Part shown: positions 8,939 to 12,412 of the stretch, in pieces
Layout: each line of letters begins with the position of its first letter
Position numbering within the stretch: the stretch's first letter is position 1
Assembly (NCBI RefSeq): GCF_025766255.1
Contig: NW_026516960.1
Location: forward strand, 1 to 12,412
DNA length: 12,412 bases
Direction of reading: 5' to 3'
Origin: Zychaea mexicana
Lineage: Eukaryota; Mucoromycota; Mucoromycetes; Mucorales; Lichtheimiaceae
Program-made: the position numbers and the translations under genes
Notes under the pieces: generated by a model
What the model was told of the DNA's origin: nothing
Database searches by the model: none
Seen by the model: only the letters and a program-made list of their open reading frames with translations

Positions 8939-9454
8939 GCTCTCCAAGATGATGGCATGCAAATTCCTGGCAGTGCTAGCAACATCTACTTTTAAAAGGT
9001 AAAGGGTTTTGTACCATCACAAAAGAATTCGCTTGTACTCATATGTATTACTGTAAAGAAAGCATTATGGTTAAAGTGTAGTTGAAAATCGACTTCCCTA
9101 TATACCCCTAATCCTTTTCCTTTTCCCTTTGCTTATCACTTCATCCTTCTACCCTTCGTTTTTCTTTTCTCAATTCCTTTTCAGTCTTTTGTCAAATCTC
9201 GTCTCTTACTGCCACCCTCTATAGTCTGTTCTCATTGTACTATTGCTACTTCTTTACTCCTTTTAGATATATCGCTTATAGCTTACTGATGCTTTACTCT
9301 TAAATATAAAATATAATCCCACAATAAAAAGAACTTAAGTCCATTTTATGTTATAGCTCTATACCAGACATATTGACAACTACATCCTATAATATAATGA
9401 TGCTTCCCAATAAGAAGATTGACTACTTGAATACAAGTACCTTATACATATTAT
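8939..9454. other. Non-coding right arm of the hAT-like element
   Basis: No coding signature is seen. Plus-strand DNA from about 9090 to 9220 is strikingly pyrimidine-rich (CCTTTTCCTTTTCCCTTTGC-like). A small perfect inverted repeat TACTTG-AATA-CAAGTA lies at 9424-9439, and a TATACATA/TATGTATA palindrome lies just before the GGGTC-rich subterminal region. This is probably spacer DNA of the non-autonomous element. Confidence 0.5.
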
Positions 9455-9770
9455 ATGTATATACGGGTCACAATGGGTCGACGGGTTGACACGCAGGTCA
9501 GAAAAGCATCACCCCGACTCGTTGACCTGTCCTCAACCCGCAGGTCAGATTGCGACCCCTATGTAATACTACTCAATCCTTTGACTTTGCTATTACCATC
9601 CACATTCTCTTTTGAATTGATAGTGCTACTGCTATTCATATCCTCTTTTATAGTTTAAATATAGAGTGTAGTTATACTAGTCTCACTGCATAGTAATAGT
9701 TTTTGAACAAAAGAGTCTAGTTTTGCTTTACAGCTCAATAAAGCAAGATATTGCCTGCTGAAAAAAAGAT

Positions 9771-9857
9771 AGCAGCTGCAGGGTTCGAACCTGCGCCTTC
9801 CCAAGCCTCAACAGGATTGGGAAGGCGCCTTAGTCTACTCAACCAAGGCAACCTACT
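9771..9857 (-). ncRNA. tRNA-like Pol III unit 1
   Basis: Read on the minus strand, this 87-nt stretch has an A-box match (TGGTTGAGTAGA), a perfect B box and T arm (GCAGG-TTCGAAC-CCTGC), and an oligo-T terminator (TTTTTTT) three bases past its end. Its length and AAGGCG...CGCAGG framing resemble class II (Leu/Ser) tRNAs. However, the region where the anticodon arm should be forms one 12-bp hairpin (GCGCCTTCCCAA with TTGGGAAGGCGC) around a 12-nt loop, with no proper 5-bp stem and 7-nt anticodon loop. An acceptor stem AGTAGGT/AGCTGCT pairs at 6 of 7 positions, but only if the D arm is shifted. It may be a tRNA pseudogene, a SINE head or a novel small RNA. Confidence 0.6.
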
Positions 9858-10065
9858 GATATATCTTAGCCATTGCACTGCTGCTATACCGCACAATCAT
9901 TCTCTTTTGAATTGATAGTGCTACTGCTATTCATATCCTCTTTTATAGTTTAAATATAGAGTGTAGTTATACTAGTCTCACTGCATAGTAATAGTTTTTG
10001 AACAAAAGAGTCTAGTTTTACTTTACAGCTCAATAAAGCAAGATATTGCTTGCTGAAAAAAAGAT

Positions 10066-10152
10066 AGCAGCTGCAGGGTTCGAACCTGCGCCTTCCCAAG
10101 CCTCAACGGGATTAGGAAGGCGCCTTAGTCTACTCGACTAAGGCAACCTACT
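10066..10152 (-). ncRNA. tRNA-like Pol III unit 2
   Basis: This has the same architecture as unit 1, 295 bp further on. In the hairpin, CTTCCC is CTTCCT, giving a G-T wobble in place of a G-C pair, so the stem is kept. The loop has CCCG instead of CCTG. B box and oligo-T terminator are unchanged. Confidence 0.6.
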
Positions 10153-10360
10153 GATATATCTTAGCCATTGCACTACTGCTATACCGCACAATCATTCTCT
10201 TTTGAATTGATAGTGCTACTGCTATTCATATCCTCTTTTATAGTTTAAATATAGAGTGTAGTTATACTAGTCTCACTGCATAGTAATAGTTTTTGAACAA
10301 AAGAGTCTAGTTTTGCTTTACAGCTCAATAAAGCAAGATATTGCCTGCTGAAAAAAAGAT

Positions 10361-10447
10361 AGCAGCTGCAGGGTTCGAACCTGCGCCTTCCCAAGCCTCA
10401 ACAGGATTGGGAAGGCGCCTTAGTCTACTCGACCAAGGCAACCTACT
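10361..10447 (-). ncRNA. tRNA-like Pol III unit 3
   Basis: Nearly identical to unit 1 (same hairpin and loop variants). It differs by one base in the D-loop side (GTCGAG against GTTGAG). B box and oligo-T terminator are intact. Confidence 0.6.
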
Positions 10448-10653
10448 GATATATCTTAGCCATTGCACTGCTGCTATACCGCACAATCATTCTCTTTTGA
10501 ATGATAGTGCTACTGCTATTCATATCCTCTTTTATAATTTAAATATAGAGTGTAGTTATACTAGTCTCACTGCATAGTAATAGTTTTTGAACAAAAGAGT
10601 CTAGTTTTACTTTACAGCTCAATAAAGCAAGATATTGCTTGCTGAAAAAAGAT

Positions 10654-10740
10654 AGCAGCTGCAGGGTTCGAACCTGCGCCTTCCCAAGCCTCAACGGGAT
10701 TAGGAAGGCGCCTTAGTCTACTCGACCAAGGCAACCTACT
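10654..10740 (-). ncRNA. tRNA-like Pol III unit 4
   Basis: It shares the hairpin and loop variants of unit 2. The downstream terminator run is one T shorter (six). It is the last complete copy before the array is cut by the CACTA terminus. Confidence 0.6.
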
Positions 10741-10810
10741 GATATATCTTAGCCATTGCACTGCTGCTATACCGCACAATCATTCTCTTTTGCACTGGAG
10801 TTAAAACCCG

Positions 10811-10916
10811 ATTTCAGAGTGCTTTCAGTGTACTCTGAAATTTTTCTTTCAGTGTGCTTTCAGTGTGCTTTCAGTGAGAATCTTCTTTCAGAGCGCTTTC
10901 AGTGCGCTTTCAGAGC
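10811..10916. repeat. Subterminal TTTCAGTG repeats and hairpin of the CACTA element
   Basis: TTTCAGTGTGC-like units (period about 11 bp, variants TTTCAGAG and TTTCAGTG) recur at least seven times here. ATTTCAGAGT (10811-10820) and its exact reverse complement ACTCTGAAAT (10832-10841) form a 10-bp hairpin with an 11-nt loop. Arrays of short motifs in both orientations next to the terminus are where CACTA transposases usually bind. Confidence 0.7.
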
Positions 10917-10919
10917 CAT

Positions 10920-11311
10920 GATGCAGCAAATGGATAAAAATTGGCTCCCCCACTAAAATCCTTCTCCCCAAAACCATCTGGGATGACCCCTTTTTTACAC
11001 CACCTGGACTGCTGTGCTTCTTCCCACTCTGAGACTTTTACTGCCACTATGCTTGTCTCCACCACTTTGCTTTTTTCTCCTTTTTTATTTTTTTTTTTTT
11101 TGCCAATTACTAATTCAAATTCTTCAACATTTTTATTTATTTGACCATCTACAAGTTTCTTGATTCGCCATCGTATTAGATTCCTTCAAAATGCTTTTTA
11201 AATCTGAAGCGATTTCTATAATTCAAAACTTGATTTTTATTTTATTCTTCATTACAACTACAGCAGCGCGAAGCCAAAAAAGAAAAAGACCGGACCTGAG
11301 GTATTTTGCTT
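10920..11311. other. Non-coding interior of the CACTA element
   Basis: No coding signature. It contains pyrimidine-rich plus-strand DNA with a T run at about 11081-11101. This is the region 3' of the leftward transposase gene. No convincing polyadenylation or regulatory site is claimed. Confidence 0.45.
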
Positions 11312-12412
11312 TTAAGAGTAGATTACTTTTATTTTACGTGGTAAATATGTAAGAGCACAGCTATTGTCTATTTGAATAAGGGTAACAACAACGCCGGAAT
11401 GGAGCCTCCCCAAAGGAACGACACACTGCCATATATATGGTTCGATTTCTAAATGGTACACGTCCATGCCTAGCATCCTAAACGACTCAAAGACTTGCAT
11501 ATTTGGTCGTAGGTACTCAACAAAAGCAAAAACGAACTGGCAGAAATTACCGTCGGTGGGATTGCGCAGGTTGTGGACAAAGAAATATAAAATGCGCCCA
11601 GGACGAACGATCGCTTCAGTATGAAACTGAGTACTTGGGCAAACGACTCGGACATAGGTGCTGGTGTTGATGTGGCGAGACATTTCGGAAATGAACGTTT
11701 GGCCCAGGAGATCGACTGTTGCAAATTTGTAGAGGTGATCGCTGACCTGATTACCACTAGTGCTGGCGAGTGACACAAAGTTCACATCTGGAAACATCGA
11801 TTGGTAATACTCGACAAGACAGTGGTAGTGGCGCGTATCCATATACACCTTTTTGCCAGTCTTGAGGGGAAGACATAATGGTGGCAGCGGCTCCCAACCA
11901 ACTACGCTTACTCCCGCGGCATAGTCGAAATCCGATTGATCCAAGAACGGCTGACAATCGTAATGCTCTTGCATGGCTTCTGATTGTGGCAGCAACAGCT
12001 CAGCAATCTGTCTGGCAATCGTGCTGTTGCCGCACCGCTCGACCACGACTCATCGGACCATATCATCAGCGAACACGACACTCAAGAACTTCTTCATGTA
12101 CGTAAGCTCGAAACGGTCTTTTTGGTTGGTGTGCTGGTTCTTGATGATCTTGTTGAACCGCTCAAAGCTGAATACCCACATGTTATAGCAGCTGCCAAAA
12201 TTGAGTACTATATCGCGAAGGTGAATATGCAAGTGCATATTTGGCGTAACTTGATCTCTAGAGTACAATCTTGAAAAGTCGCGGCCAAATTTGAGCAGCA
12301 GTTGGTGGGCTTCCTCGTTTTCGGCGATGGTGATGGATGGCTTACAGAGGAGACGTGCTGCCGCGACAAAGAGCAACCAGTGTGTCATCTTTTCTCCAAG
12401 CAATCTTCCCTT
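11312..12412 (-). pseudogene. Tnp2-like EnSpm/CACTA transposase, C-terminal part, in-frame TGA
   Basis: On the minus strand one frame runs from the window edge through 120 codons, meets TGA at 12052-12050, then continues in the same frame for 245 codons to TAA at 11314-11312. The first part carries the block NMHLHIHLRDIVLNFG and, a few residues on, MWVFSFERFN. This corresponds to the NMHL-x-HL / W-F-FER region of fungal Tnp2-family transposases (DUF4218-like). The part after TGA is less conserved and has no motif I can name. The product would mobilise the CACTA element. The N-terminal and DDE regions lie outside the window. The absence of any frameshift around the TGA points to a single nonsense change (CGA to TGA fits); a different exon structure is less likely. 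GC content is higher than in the Harbinger gene. Confidence 0.7.

Larger units (their letters stand above)
6894..9561. mobile_element. hAT-like DNA transposon, 2668 bp, with 8-bp target duplication
   Basis: The left end is TAGGGGTCGTAAT (6894-6906). The right end is its inverted repeat with one mismatch, ATTGCGACCCCTA (9549-9561). Both are flanked by a perfect direct repeat TGTAATAC (6886-6893 and 9562-9569). An 8-bp duplication with TAGGG-type ends is the hAT pattern. Both subterminal regions (about 6900-7015 and 9463-9560) are packed with GGGTC/GACCC and GGGTTGAC motifs, again typical of hAT elements. No hAT transposase (BED finger, RNase-H fold or dimerisation domain) is visible, so the element is probably non-autonomous. 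It has been enlarged by the Harbinger-type gene inside. Confidence 0.8.
9604..10792. repeat. 295-bp tandem array carrying tRNA-like units
   Basis: Units start with ATTCTCTTTTG at 9604, 9899, 10194, 10489 and 10782, with periods of 295, 295, 295 and 293 bp. Units 1 and 3 share variants (CAACAGGATTGGG, TTTTGCTTTACAG, ATTGCCTGCTG). Units 2 and 4 share others (CAACGGGATTAGG, TTTTACTTTACAG, ATTGCTTGCTG). The array is therefore a duplicated dimer of about 590 bp. Unit 5 is cut after 11 bp by the CACTG terminus at 10793. Each unit contains one minus-strand tRNA-like sequence. Confidence 0.9.
10793..12412. mobile_element. EnSpm/CACTA-type transposon, left end, partial
   Basis: The tandem array stops at 10792 and a new sequence begins with CACTGGAG, the CACTR start expected of EnSpm/CACTA terminal inverted repeats. 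It is followed by short direct and inverted subterminal repeats and then, 0.5 kb further in, by a Tnp2-type transposase reading leftward. The 3 bases before the terminus are TTG, a candidate 3-bp target duplication. The other end lies beyond the window, so neither the terminal repeat nor the duplication can be confirmed here. Confidence 0.7.

Noticed and set aside
9771..9857. Ordinary functional tRNA-Leu or tRNA-Ser gene
   Set aside because: The length and boxes fit, but no 5-bp anticodon stem with a 7-nt loop can be drawn, and the acceptor and D arms cannot both be standard.
10341..10577. Plus-strand open frame containing AAGFEPAPSQ
   Set aside because: This is the translated antisense of a B box and T arm, a well-known false protein from tRNA-like sequence. 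It follows the repeat unit rather than a gene.

Overview
The window looks like repeat-rich nuclear DNA from a fungus, most likely an early-diverging, AT-rich one. The indications are short GT-AG introns (70-101 bp) in a many-exon gene, a PIF/Harbinger-type (DDE_Tnp_4) transposase in Lys/Asn-rich, AT-rich code, a Tnp2/EnSpm (CACTA) transposase with fungal-style motifs, and no bacterial gene organisation. The lineage is an inference, not a database result. I see no intact ordinary host gene. Nearly everything is mobile or repetitive.

Layout. 1-2054: no convincing gene. It holds a 196-bp tandem array (about 555-1437) with an alternating A-B-A-B order, a direct-repeat pair about 1.5 kb apart (308 and 1840), and a 41-bp near-perfect palindrome (1914-1954). 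2055-6047, minus strand: a nine-exon gene assembled by hand from splice sites and reading phase. It has 1118 codons plus a stop, has no frameshift, and carries six in-frame stop codons, each one C-to-T change away from Gln or Arg. The family is not one I can name. 6076-6341: three 37-bp CTATAG-bounded repeats upstream of that gene.

6894-9561: a 2668-bp insertion with hAT-like ends (13-bp terminal inverted repeats starting TAGGGGTCG, GGGTC/GACCC-rich subterminal regions) and a perfect 8-bp target duplication, TGTAATAC. Inside it, between two TA tracts, lies a PIF/Harbinger-like transposase gene, itself broken by about 240 bp of differently composed DNA. This suggests nesting.

9604-10792: four tandem copies, plus the start of a fifth, of a 293-295-bp unit, again A-B-A-B. 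Each unit carries on the minus strand an 87-nt tRNA-like sequence with Pol III A-box and B-box matches and an oligo-T terminator, but a 12-bp hairpin replaces a normal anticodon arm. The fifth unit is cut after 11 bp, at 10792/10793, exactly where a CACTG terminus begins. That terminus, followed by TTTCAGTG-type subterminal repeats, appears to be one end of an EnSpm/CACTA element running off the right edge, with its transposase (one in-frame TGA) at 11312-12412 on the minus strand.

The order of events can be partly read: the tRNA-like array formed first and the CACTA element landed in it later. The hAT-like element landed 34-42 bp to the left of the array and the Harbinger-type unit probably entered the hAT-like element. 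The best leads are the C-to-T-only stop pattern in the nine-exon gene and the Pol III-like array.
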